Assembly: GCA_964562015.1 (NCBI GenBank)
Contig: CAZLRH010000047.1
Coordinates: 1 to 12,272 of the forward strand
From: CAZLRH01 sp964562015
Lineage (GTDB): Bacteria; Verrucomicrobiota; Verrucomicrobiia; Opitutales; JABDGR01
Reading direction: 5' to 3'
DNA length: 12,272 nucleotides
Part shown: piece by piece, positions 1 to 5,465 of the stretch
How the letters are laid out: each line of letters starts with the position of its first letter
Numbering within the stretch: the stretch's first letter is position 1
Made by a program: the position numbers and the translations under genes
The notes under the pieces: generated by a model
Told to the model about the DNA's origin: nothing
The model's database searches: none
Seen by the model: only the letters and a program-made list of their open reading frames with translations

Positions 1-1
1 A

Positions 2-121
2 GCCCGACTCGATCCATCGGAAATCGCCCAAGATCTGAAAATGGTGGGAGAGCAGACTCGAACCAAACGGCCAGAATGGGCAAGATGTTGTAAGCCGAGA
101 AGTTGCCAAAGCACAAGGTGA
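2..121 (+). pseudogene. 3' end of an upstream integrase-like reading frame crossing the left repeat
   Basis: The frame is open from the window edge to a TGA at 119-121. It reads a short acidic stretch, then KMVGEQ exactly where it crosses the tRNA-like repeat, and ends in Arg/Cys-rich residues. The integrase at 4245-5225 crosses the right-hand repeat the same way (FEMVGEQ). I infer that this is the C-terminal end of another site-specific recombinase lying to the left, so two elements of the same family would sit in tandem. Only 39 codons are visible and no catalytic residue is in the window, so the identity rests on this parallel alone. It could also be a chance open frame. Confidence 0.3.
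39..63. repeat. Left attachment-site-like repeat
   Basis: AAATGGTGGGAGAGCAG (39-55) followed by ACTCGAAC (56-63). The same two blocks occur at 5143-5159 and 5162-5169, where two extra G residues separate them. Read on the minus strand this resembles a tRNA T-loop plus acceptor 3' end terminating in CCA. The 2-base deletion disrupts the T stem, and no tRNA body follows on the minus strand (coordinates above 63). It probably marks the left junction of the element. Confidence 0.55.
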
Positions 122-266
122 CGGCAATCCACGCGGTGCTCCACTACGTTCCGGTCAGCCGGGGGAAGACTTGTCCGAGGTCGTCCTAGCGTGGGCAAAC
201 CTGCCCGCAAAAATCAAAGCGGCTATCCTCGCGCTCGTTGAGGCCGGAAAAGGAGTAGCCAAATGA
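39..266 (+). CDS. Start-less open frame, probably the displaced C-terminus of the element's integrase
   Basis: The frame is open from 39 (after TGA 36-38) to TGA 264-266 and has no ATG or GTG. The only conventional start is TTG at 171, preceded by GGGGGA at 161-166. The product ends in a helical segment containing LPAKIKAAILALVEA, the kind of tail I associate with C-termini of tyrosine recombinases in Verrucomicrobia and Planctomycetes (from memory). Its TGA overlaps the ATG of rep at 263, which suggests translational coupling and argues the frame is real. In a circle joined through ACTCGAAC, the integrase frame continues directly into this one at the proline codon 63-65. In the integrated state it may be silent, or expressed as about 31 aa from the TTG. 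Confidence 0.45.
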   Translation, partial: KWWESRLEPNGQNGQDVVSREVAKAQGDGNPRGAPLRSGQPGEDLSEVVLAWANLPAKIKAAILALVEAGKGVAK

Positions 267-1441
267 GCGCTACCCAGGACAATCCCGGCGAACATAGAAG
301 CTCGCCCAAAGGAACTGCTAACAATCTCGACCTGCCCCTCGTAGGTGCCGCAACCGGCCCGCTGTCAAGGTGGAGCACAGACGGAGGCGAGCAATACCTT
401 GACAGCATCAAGGCCGGTACAATGGCGGCCCAACAGGGGCAGGACCAGACTTCCCCACTATCTGACACCCCTGCGCCGCCTTTTGAGCCTCTGCACAGCA
501 AGGCGATGAGGGCGGCAGGAATTATCCATGTCACACTCCCCTCGCGCACAACCAGCAAAGGCGAAGCAGCGAGCCCGGCGACCGAACGGCATTTGGCGGT
601 CGCTGGGTTGGCTGCGGAAGCATGGGAAGACGCTCCCGGCATAGGCATCCTTTCCGAATATTGCCCTGCCTCCTGGCATGACCCGCGCGGGATTAAAAAA
701 GTGCTCCGCAGAATTACGCCCTATCTGCCCGATGTGACCGGGGCTTTGTTTCTGACCCTTACCTATGATCGCAACCGCTTCGCCGGTCCCGAGTCAGCAC
801 ACAACTTGGGACGGCCTTTCATCCGAAAGGTAATGGACCGCCTGCGCAAGGGCGTGGAATGGCAGGGCAAACATTACCAGTTCATGGCCCCCTACTGCGT
901 GAAAGTCGAGTTTCACGATGATGAAGATGGCTGGCCCCACTACCATTTGGTCGTCCTGACCCGCCGCTACGTGCCCGTATCCTTGCTCGCGGAGTTGTGG
1001 GGAAATGGTCTCTGCCATGTTCGACGCATCCGCAACCACGATTTTCACTACTTGCTGAAATACGTGACCAAAAGCGGTGAGTATCCCGAGTGGGTCAAAT
1101 CCCGGATGCGCCTCCGCGTATTTCAGCCCTCCCATGGCTTTATGAAGCCTAGGCCGGCAAAAGCCGTCGCCAGTGTGGCGCAGGCCAAACCGAAGCCCAA
1201 GGAAATACAGTCTCGGGCTTCGCTCACTATTGGGCAACGCCTCCATAAGTGGGCGCGTATGGCCCTTTTCAAAAAAGAAGGGCGATTTCAAACATTGGCC
1301 CTCTGTCGTTCCTTTCGAGAGCTGTTTGACCAGCTCGTCCTTTCCATTGCCGAGTCCCAGCGGTACCTCGGCAATGGATTCATCAAAATAAACCGCAAAA
1401 ACGAACTAATCCCATGGATCCTAAATCCAGCAATGCTATGA
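263..1441 (+). CDS. Rolling-circle replication initiator (HUH endonuclease family)
   Basis: This 392-aa protein carries the hallmarks of a rolling-circle Rep. The order is FLTLTY (about 163-168, motif I), WPHYHLVV with the metal-binding His pair H226/H228 (motif II), and YLLKY with nucleophile candidate Y263, K266 and Y267 (motif III). Such proteins nick one strand at the double-strand origin and stay covalently attached through tyrosine while host enzymes extend the 3' end. The first about 125 residues are low-complexity and not recognisable, and the C-terminal 100 residues are basic. The ATG at 263 has AGGAG at 251-255 with good spacing and overlaps the TGA of the preceding frame. Its own stop overlaps the next gene's ATG at 1438. 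Plasmid, phage or satellite origin cannot be settled from the protein alone. Confidence 0.8.
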   Translation: MSATQDNPGEHRSSPKGTANNLDLPLVGAATGPLSRWSTDGGEQYLDSIKAGTMAAQQGQDQTSPLSDTPAPPFEPLHSKAMRAAGIIHVTLPSRTTSKGEAASPATERHLAVAGLAAEAWEDAPGIGILSEYCPASWHDPRGIKKVLRRITPYLPDVTGALFLTLTYDRNRFAGPESAHNLGRPFIRKVMDRLRKGVEWQGKHYQFMAPYCVKVEFHDDEDGWPHYHLVVLTRRYVPVSLLAELWGNGLCHVRRIRNHDFHYLLKYVTKSGEYPEWVKSRMRLRVFQPSHGFMKPRPAKAVASVAQAKPKPKEIQSRASLTIGQRLHKWARMALFKKEGRFQTLALCRSFRELFDQLVLSIAESQRYLGNGFIKINRKNELIPWILNPAML

Positions 1442-1740
1442 AGCCCGGGGTGTACGTGATCGGAAAGATTCTTTCCTGCACGGCCAACCTGTTTAACCGC
1501 AAAGACGGCAGCGGTAAATTCGTCGTCGTCCGCTATGAAATCTCGACCCGCCCTGGTGTCGTGACGTTCGAGCGCATGTTCGACCCCACCAAGGATGCCG
1601 AAATCAAGCTCGAGGGCGACAAAGTGGTCAACTTCCCCACCTATCCGGAGGAATCCCTCGTGACCTTCCGGGTGGACCCTGACGGCATCCGGGAGAACAA
1701 AGGCAAAGTCCGCATCACCCGGGCCGAAAAGATCGCCTAA
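1438..1740 (+). CDS. Probable ssDNA-binding protein (OB-fold-like)
   Basis: A 100-aa, beta-rich product beginning MKPGVYVIGKIL. It has alternating hydrophobic strands, a Lys/Arg-rich strand pair around residues 24-35 (KDGSGKFVVVRYE) and no predicted membrane segment or signal peptide. Size and position directly after a rolling-circle Rep match the gene V-type or plasmid ssDNA-binding proteins that coat the displaced strand. The OB-fold is my inference from the strand pattern and context, not a clear motif. I prefer the ATG at 1438, which forms an ATGA overlap with the rep stop; an ATG at 1414 would add eight residues. A strong terminator starts about 38 bases after the stop, so rep-ssb forms the end of one transcript. 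Confidence 0.6.
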   Translation: MKPGVYVIGKILSCTANLFNRKDGSGKFVVVRYEISTRPGVVTFERMFDPTKDAEIKLEGDKVVNFPTYPEESLVTFRVDPDGIRENKGKVRITRAEKIA

Positions 1741-1777
1741 ACGGCCTTGCTATATCACGACAAATGACAGAGAAATG

Positions 1778-1835
1778 GGGCCGGTTTGGGGGTGCCGCCG
1801 CGCGTCAGCGCGGCGCGCCCCCGACCGGCCCTTTT
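1778..1835 (+). terminator. Rho-independent terminator (long GC hairpin)
   Basis: The inner stem GCCGCGC (1797-1803) pairs with GCGCGGC (1808-1814) around loop GTCA. GGGGG (1788-1792) pairs with CCCCC (1818-1822), and GGGCCGGT (1778-1785) pairs with ACCGGCCC (1824-1831). A TTTT run follows. In total there are roughly 24 pairs with small bulges. It lies just after the ssDNA-binding gene and should end the rep transcript. A structure this strong on a rolling-circle element could also act at a single-strand origin, but no sequence feature shows that. Confidence 0.8.
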
Positions 1836-1871
1836 CCTTGTTTCTAAAGAGTAATAACTGTCCGAAAGATC

Positions 1872-2018
1872 ATGACCAAAATAATCCCCGCTGCCACCTT
1901 GGAATTATCTACATCTGCCGATTCGTATACGTCAGGCCTCGCCAAATACCTCACCCAGATTGGCTTGCCCTCAGAAGGCATTTTAGTACCGATAAAGGAA
2001 GTTGGCAGGGTTATGTAA
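1872..2018 (+). CDS. Small hypothetical protein (48 aa)
   Basis: ATG at 1872, stop TAA at 2016-2018. The predicted peptide begins MTKIIPAATLELSTSADSY and continues as a plausible small globular sequence (hydrophobic/polar alternation, LGLPSEGILVPI-like segment without the first L: IGLPSEGILVPI). It reads more like protein than the longer overlapping frame does over the same bases. The following gene starts 11 bases later. No clear ribosome binding site is visible. Function is unknown. Some caution is due because the length is short and rests on sequence feel and spacing. Confidence 0.35.
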   Translation: MTKIIPAATLELSTSADSYTSGLAKYLTQIGLPSEGILVPIKEVGRVM

Positions 2019-2029
2019 AAACGGTCTCG

Positions 2030-2338
2030 ATGTGCTTTATTGGCAATGGATATGGCGTTTCAATTACGGCATATGCGTTTTACCAAAGCATGATCGACCG
2101 ATTTACTGACTATGAGATTTGGTCCTTCTTACATCTAGTAAACGATTCTGACTTTGCTTCTCGCCTCACGCTCAAGGATTGTGCCGTAAGATACCGAAGC
2201 CTCTTAACCTATTTTAGATCGAGAACATCCCAGCCGGAATTATTGGCCATAATTGACTACATCGCACGAGCAACAGACGATCAACTCCCAAACATAGGTC
2301 GCGCAACAGCGCTTCGGCAGCTCTTAAACTTAAAATAA
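2030..2338 (+). CDS. Hypothetical protein of the element (102 aa)
   Basis: The frame is open from further upstream, but the bases before about 2020 read poorly, so I place the start at ATG 2030, just after the 48-aa gene. ATG 2090 is an alternative. The C-terminal half is helical and contains IWSFLHLVNDSDFASRL and a closing segment rich in Arg and Leu. No family is recognised. It lies between the replication genes and the convergent repressor, with a 10-base gap to the repressor's stop codon. It is probably an accessory gene of the element. Confidence 0.5.
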   Translation: MCFIGNGYGVSITAYAFYQSMIDRFTDYEIWSFLHLVNDSDFASRLTLKDCAVRYRSLLTYFRSRTSQPELLAIIDYIARATDDQLPNIGRATALRQLLNLK

Positions 2339-2348
2339 TTGTGCTCAC

Positions 2349-2672
2349 TCAATTGCATTCAGCAGTAGTTCGATCGAGTAAGCGAACCACCTCATTGATT
2401 GCTATTCGTGTCGGGTAAAGACTAGATACGGATAAAGCGAATGCCTTGGCTAAAACGAGCAGTTCAGCATCGGCGACCCAACGGCGGCGAAGCTCGATGC
2501 CGGCGATTACGTCGCGGGAGATATCCCAGCCGATAAGCTGGCACTTGGCGGCTAGGCCTGCTTGAGACCAGCCGCGCTCTTGACGGAGGGCACGGATACG
2601 TGGGCCGACGATGTTTCGGGGACGCTTCAAGTTGTGTCGTTTTCGACACTTGACTCTAAAGCATTCGGCCAA
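2349..2672 (-). CDS. Cro/C1-type helix-turn-helix transcriptional regulator
   Basis: A 107-aa protein, of which residues 24-75 form an HTH_3-like domain: IRALRQERGWSQAGLAAKC, then a second helix and recognition helix around DISRDVIAGIE, and the conserved WVADAELLVLAKAF helix. The family is typical for small repressors that control mobile-element genes. The longest frame starts at TTG 2672. A second TTG at 2630 (residue 15) fits homologues better, as I remember them, because the family usually begins just before NIVGP. It is divergent from the PH-domain gene, and two palindromes in and beside the gap (2635-2648, 2677-2698) are likely binding sites. It probably represses that gene and itself. 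Confidence 0.8.
   Translation of the reverse strand: MAECFRVKCRKRHNLKRPRNIVGPRIRALRQERGWSQAGLAAKCQLIGWDISRDVIAGIELRRRWVADAELLVLAKAFALSVSSLYPTRIAINEVVRLLDRTTAECN
2635..2648. promoter_or_regulatory. Palindrome TGTCG-N4-CGACA, possible operator
   Basis: A perfect 5-bp inverted repeat around TTTT. It shares architecture (TGTyG-N4-sraCA) with the palindrome centred 46 bp away. It lies just upstream of a possible -35 (TTGACT, 2650-2655) for the PH-domain gene and around the N-terminal codons of the divergent regulator. Confidence 0.4.
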
Positions 2673-2679
2673 TCACATT
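2650..2679 (+). promoter_or_regulatory. Candidate promoter for the PH-domain gene
   Basis: TTGACT (2650-2655) matches the sigma70 -35 at five of six bases. With an 18-base spacer the -10 would be CACATT (2674-2679), which is weak. The -10 and start region overlap the 22-base palindrome at 2677-2698, the expected arrangement for repression. Confidence 0.3.
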
Positions 2680-2698
2680 GTGTTGAATTGAACACAAT
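2677..2698. promoter_or_regulatory. 22-base palindromic operator
   Basis: ATTGTGTT (2677-2684) and AACACAAT (2691-2698) form perfect 8-bp arms around GAATTG, so all positions are symmetric except one pair. It sits in the divergent gap between the repressor and the PH-domain gene, ending 8 bases before ATG 2707. It contains TGTTG-AATT-GAACA, one base from the TGTTC-N4-GAACA LexA motif reported for Verrucomicrobia (from memory). Either the local repressor or LexA could be the reader. Confidence 0.6.
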
Positions 2699-2706
2699 CG
2701 CTTCCC

Positions 2707-3204
2707 ATGAGTCCCTTGCCGACTGAACAAGTGCTGTACCGGGAAAAGGCACATAGAATCATCTTTCTGCCAGCGCTGCTCGTGTTGTGCCTTGCGCCAA
2801 TTCCGAGTCTATTCGTGTGGCTGGCAGTTAGCCGCGTACCGCTTGCGGCCTCCCAGCAATTTCATATACCATTAATCTGGCCCATCCTCATTCTGGAGGG
2901 CATGATTCCTGGCTTAATCGTCTCGGGGTTGACCCTGGCTTACTACCTGCCAACAACAGTAGTACTCACTGATCGCCGTTTAACCTACGAATCGGACCTA
3001 ATTACGCCGCTGGCAAAGCATATTCAGATTAACCAGATCGACATGCTGTCCTTCAAAGAGTCATTCCTGGGTCGGCGTTTTGGCTATGGGACCATGACTG
3101 TCTACGGGACTAATGGAACAATCTTCACCCTGCGATTCCTCCGTCGCCCCGACTACTTTAATCAGCTCCTTCACGCTATGGCCGGAGGAACAAGAAGTAC
3201 CTGA
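2707..3204 (+). CDS. Membrane protein with bacterial PH domain (bPH2/DUF304-like)
   Basis: This 165-aa protein has two probable transmembrane helices (about 18-41 and 56-80). A soluble beta-rich domain (83-158) follows, with the usual bPH2 pattern: VVLTDRRLTYES, a central strand pair, then GYGTMTVYGTNG and a C-terminal helix (PDYFNQLLHAM). Proteins of this class sit in the inner membrane with the PH-like domain in the cytoplasm; their biochemical role is generally unknown. No clear Shine-Dalgarno precedes ATG 2707 and the operator ends just before it, so translation may be leaderless or weak. As the gene facing the repressor, it is the prime candidate for the repressor-controlled function of the element. 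Confidence 0.7.
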   Translation: MSPLPTEQVLYREKAHRIIFLPALLVLCLAPIPSLFVWLAVSRVPLAASQQFHIPLIWPILILEGMIPGLIVSGLTLAYYLPTTVVLTDRRLTYESDLITPLAKHIQINQIDMLSFKESFLGRRFGYGTMTVYGTNGTIFTLRFLRRPDYFNQLLHAMAGGTRST

Positions 3205-3384
3205 TTGTTCGGATTTGTCTTCGTTGATCTGATTTATACGCGCTTTCCAATTTTCCCACAATTGGTCATGAAATGCACAATATCCAAGATACCAACACCA
3301 AACTGCCGTTGCACTAATTAGAGACCATACCCCAGCTAAAATCAAATAGCCGTAAAATGCCCACCATGTAATCCTTGGCGACAA
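3061..3384 (-). CDS. Doubtful small membrane protein, antisense to the PH gene end
   Basis: This fills the otherwise gene-free stretch 3205-3383. A minus-strand frame from TTG 3384 encodes MSPRITWWAFYGYLILAGVW and a hydrophobic continuation (transmembrane about 8-36, rich in Trp), then a polar charged tail. The second half runs antisense through the last 144 bases of the PH-domain gene and reads poorly. No ribosome binding site is seen. It could be a real single-pass membrane peptide, but the hydrophobic run may equally be chance in AT-richer sequence. I keep it because nothing else is visible here apart from the upstream region of the next gene. Confidence 0.22.
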   Translation of the reverse strand: MSPRITWWAFYGYLILAGVWSLISATAVWCWYLGYCAFHDQLWENWKARINQINEDKSEQSGTSCSSGHSVKELIKVVGATEESQGEDCSISPVDSHGPIAKTPTQE

Positions 3385-3400
3385 AGAGCCAGGAACGCTC

Positions 3401-4045
3401 GTGTTTAGGCGTCAGGGATCGCTGGAGCAGGTCGCCGACTGGTTTGACCGGATATCTCTAAGATTTGGACCAACGGTGACCCTGGGTGGCGTGATGATGT
3501 ACTGCCCTGTTTCTCGTTCGGCACTTCACGAACGAATTGAGCGCGGCGGGCTCACGGTGTTTGAATTCAACGTGACAGAGCGCAAAACAAACTTGCTGGG
3601 CAGTATCAAGACCGTGTTTCGCAAGACATATTCCTATGTGCCGGTTGAGGAATTGCGCGCTTGGCGTAAAGATATCGAGGAACGCGCAAAGGCCAAAGGT
3701 TATACCGCCGAAGAGATAGCCGGCCCCTATTCTCAACGCGTGGATGAAATTGTACGCGTACAAAATCAGGAAGATGAAGAAGCAAAAAGAGCGGAACCGG
3801 CCATATTGGAAATACCATTAAGCCTGTATGATCTCGAATCTATTAAAAGCGTGGCGTGGCATGCTAAATACGCCACACCTGAAAAATTCATGGCTGACAT
3901 GATCAAGCCAATCGTAGAAGGCGGATTCAGCGGACTTAGCTTCGGCAAGGCGGGGTTATGGATGATGGGGTTAATGGAGAAGTACAACTTCGGAAAAGTC
4001 AAAGTACCGACAATTCTCAAAGATCTGGCGAAAAAGATAACATGA
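3401..4045 (+). CDS. Winged-HTH-like protein of the integration module
   Basis: This 214-aa protein starts at GTG 3401, with AGGA at 3391-3394. Residues 27-56 (VTLGGVMMYCPVSRSALHER and onward to GGLTVFEF) have the helix-turn-helix-wing pattern of MerR/excisionase-type domains, and YVPVEELRAWRKD (79-91) resembles the end of that domain. The remainder is helical and charged, with a second segment about 133-195 of unknown type. Its TGA overlaps the ATG of the excisionase (ATGA at 4042-4045), so the two are translated together. It is probably a DNA-binding regulator or accessory factor for excision; a named family is not recognised. Confidence 0.65.
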   Translation: MFRRQGSLEQVADWFDRISLRFGPTVTLGGVMMYCPVSRSALHERIERGGLTVFEFNVTERKTNLLGSIKTVFRKTYSYVPVEELRAWRKDIEERAKAKGYTAEEIAGPYSQRVDEIVRVQNQEDEEAKRAEPAILEIPLSLYDLESIKSVAWHAKYATPEKFMADMIKPIVEGGFSGLSFGKAGLWMMGLMEKYNFGKVKVPTILKDLAKKIT

Positions 4046-4263
4046 GCACGCAGCAATTATTCGAGAAGCCGATGCGATTGGAAGCGGCCGCTGAATTGTT
4101 AGGCGTCAGCGTGAAAACGATTACGCGTGAAAAAGACATGGGCAAGTTTTGTGCATTTCAAATCCGGGGGCGCTGGTTTACCCGCATGTCGGATATTCAG
4201 GCCTATATCGATCAACAAATTCAAAAAGCGAAAGGGAGGCAATCATGCTTAGGTATCTCATAG
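4042..4263 (+). CDS. Excisionase (MerR-like HTH, Xis family)
   Basis: This 73-aa protein holds the excisionase-type domain MRLEAAAELLGVSVKTITRE, then a wing with GKFCAFQIRGRWF and a closing helix (SDIQAYIDQQIQ). Such proteins bend attachment-site DNA and steer the recombinase toward excision. It starts at ATG 4042 in an ATGA overlap with the upstream gene. Its last codons overlap the integrase start at 4245, and AGGGAGG (4233-4239) inside it serves as the integrase ribosome binding site. Confidence 0.8.
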   Translation: MSTQQLFEKPMRLEAAAELLGVSVKTITREKDMGKFCAFQIRGRWFTRMSDIQAYIDQQIQKAKGRQSCLGIS

Positions 4264-5225
4264 CACCAGACGAAAAACATCCTTGTTATCGGGGACGTTA
4301 CCGGACCGGGGACGATGCGAAGACTTTCCTCAACTGGGTAGAGCGAACCTACGAGATTCCGAATCCGCTCAAGCGCATTCAAAAACTGCCGGTGCCAATC
4401 AATAATGAGGGGCCTCGCGCTTATACAGAAAATGAACTTGTCCGTCTTTATGCCGTCTCTCCCCGCCGCCGCTTCTTCTATCGTCTCATGACCTTCACCG
4501 GCCTGCGGCACAAAGAAGCCCGCCGCCTGTTATGGAGCGATGTGCGCTTGGACGGCAATAATCCCGGCATTTTCCTGCGCCCCGAGGCCACCAAGAGCCG
4601 TCGGGCAGACTGGTTGCCCATCCTCTCCCACCTAGTGCCCGAACTCATCGCTGCACGCCCAGCATGGGCCAAGGACAGCACCAAAGTCTTTCATCGCGGC
4701 GTCCCCAATATCGAGACGTTAAACCGCGATTTCGCCAAGGCCGGTATCGCGCACACTGATGCGCGTGGACGTGCGGCAGGATTCCACACTTTCCGGCGCA
4801 CCTTCATCACCATGCTTCAAAAGAGAGGCGTGCCCTCGCGAGTGATCATGCAACTGGCCCGGCACAAAAGTTTGAGGCTCACGGATTGGACCTACACCGA
4901 CTCAACGCAACTTCCTTTACGCGAAGGCATGGAGACACTGGCGAACATCGCGCTATTGCCGTCCCCCAGCCCAGAATCCAATCCACGTAGTTCTCCACTA
5001 AAATCCGGCCAAAGCGGGGTTTTAGCGTCCAAGGCTGTCCAATCGAAAAAATTGACGAGTGCCAGCCAAGACGCACAAGCCGCTGATTTGCAATCTACTT
5101 GGGACGGCTTGGACAAAGGTGTCCAAGATTGTCCACAATTTGAAATGGTGGGAGAGCAGGGACTCGAACGCAATTCCCACTGCGAAGCTAAGTTGCTAAT
5201 AATCGCGGACTTAGTTGATTGTTAA
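4245..5225 (+). CDS. int: Tyrosine recombinase (phage-type integrase), N-terminally short
   Basis: This 326-aa protein has a complete catalytic domain: R88 in TGLRHKEARRLLW, K117 (ATKSRRADW), H181-x-x-R184 (HTFRRTF), H207 (ARHKSL) and nucleophile Y217 (DWTYTD). The sequence before residue 60 holds only what looks like the last helix of the core-binding (SAM-like) domain (TFLNWVERTYEIPNPL). The usual first 100-150 residues are missing, so the start may result from a deletion or the protein may be a short variant. ATG 4245 has AGGGAGG at 4233-4239. After residue 240 comes a low-complexity tail that reads through the right repeat (FEMVGEQGLE, to residue 308) and 18 residues of flanking sequence. 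In an excised circle the tail would instead continue into the left-end frame and end at 266. Confidence 0.85.
   Translation: MLRYLIAPDEKHPCYRGRYRTGDDAKTFLNWVERTYEIPNPLKRIQKLPVPINNEGPRAYTENELVRLYAVSPRRRFFYRLMTFTGLRHKEARRLLWSDVRLDGNNPGIFLRPEATKSRRADWLPILSHLVPELIAARPAWAKDSTKVFHRGVPNIETLNRDFAKAGIAHTDARGRAAGFHTFRRTFITMLQKRGVPSRVIMQLARHKSLRLTDWTYTDSTQLPLREGMETLANIALLPSPSPESNPRSSPLKSGQSGVLASKAVQSKKLTSASQDAQAADLQSTWDGLDKGVQDCPQFEMVGEQGLERNSHCEAKLLIIADLVDC
5143..5169. repeat. Right attachment-site-like repeat (tRNA 3'-end mimic)
   Basis: AAATGGTGGGAGAGCAG, GG, ACTCGAAC. On the minus strand this reads GTTCGAGTCCCTGCTCTCCC-ACCA (5146-5169), a textbook T-loop, 3' T-stem strand, acceptor strand and CCA. 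The matching 5' parts of a tRNA (GGGAGAG start, T-stem CAGGG) are absent on the higher-coordinate side, so this is an attachment site or fossil, not a tRNA gene. It overlaps the integrase 3' end, as att sites often do. Confidence 0.6.
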
Positions 5226-5288
5226 TGGTTTAGAACAGGTTGAAAGATACGTCTTCTTTCGCAAAAGAGCAACAAAATTCTTCATTTG

Positions 5289-5369
5289 TGGCAACCTTTT
5301 GGCAACCTAAAGTAGCAAGGTGTAGCGCCCTGCTGCCTAATTTTGGGCAAAAAAACAGTTTTTTGGGCA
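5289..5369. repeat. Helically phased short direct repeats in the post-integrase spacer
   Basis: TGGCAACCT occurs at 5289-5297 and 5300-5308 (11-base period). TTTTGGGCA occurs at 5341-5349 and 5361-5369 (20-base period). The spacings are one and two helical turns, as for cooperative protein binding. The whole gap 5226-5465 holds no convincing gene; these pairs are the only structure I see there. Confidence 0.35.
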
Positions 5370-5465
5370 CCTCAGATTCGGATTTTTCGCCACGCCACTT
5401 GGCGATTTCCAGTTGGGCTTAAAAGCGATAATAGGTAACGCAGGCGGCACCTTAGGAGTTGAAGC

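Larger units (their letters stand above)
39..5169. mobile_element. Integrated rolling-circle-type element (about 5.1 kb) with HUH Rep and tyrosine recombinase
   Basis: The region is bounded by direct repeats that imitate a tRNA 3' end. It carries a replication module (HUH initiator and OB-fold protein), a divergent repressor/membrane-protein pair with a palindromic operator, and an xis-int module at the right end beside the repeat. No relaxase-type transfer genes, capsid gene or Zot-like assembly ATPase is seen. An autonomous integrative plasmid or a satellite-type element therefore fits better than a complete filamentous prophage. The integrase lacks its usual N-terminal DNA-binding domain, so present mobility is uncertain. 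The left copy of the repeat carries a 2-base deletion. Confidence 0.6.

Noticed and set aside
39..5169. Complete filamentous (inovirus) prophage
   Set aside because: A Rep and a possible ssDNA-binding gene are present, but no Zot/pI-like ATPase, coat protein series or adsorption gene is found.
5146..5225. Complete tRNA gene on the minus strand at the right repeat
   Set aside because: Only the 3' 24 bases match; there is no 5' acceptor strand, D-arm or anticodon arm in the adjoining sequence.
5240..5422. 60-aa frame from a TTG in the post-integrase spacer
   Set aside because: No ribosome binding site, Ser/Phe-rich sequence from the repeat area, nothing domain-like.
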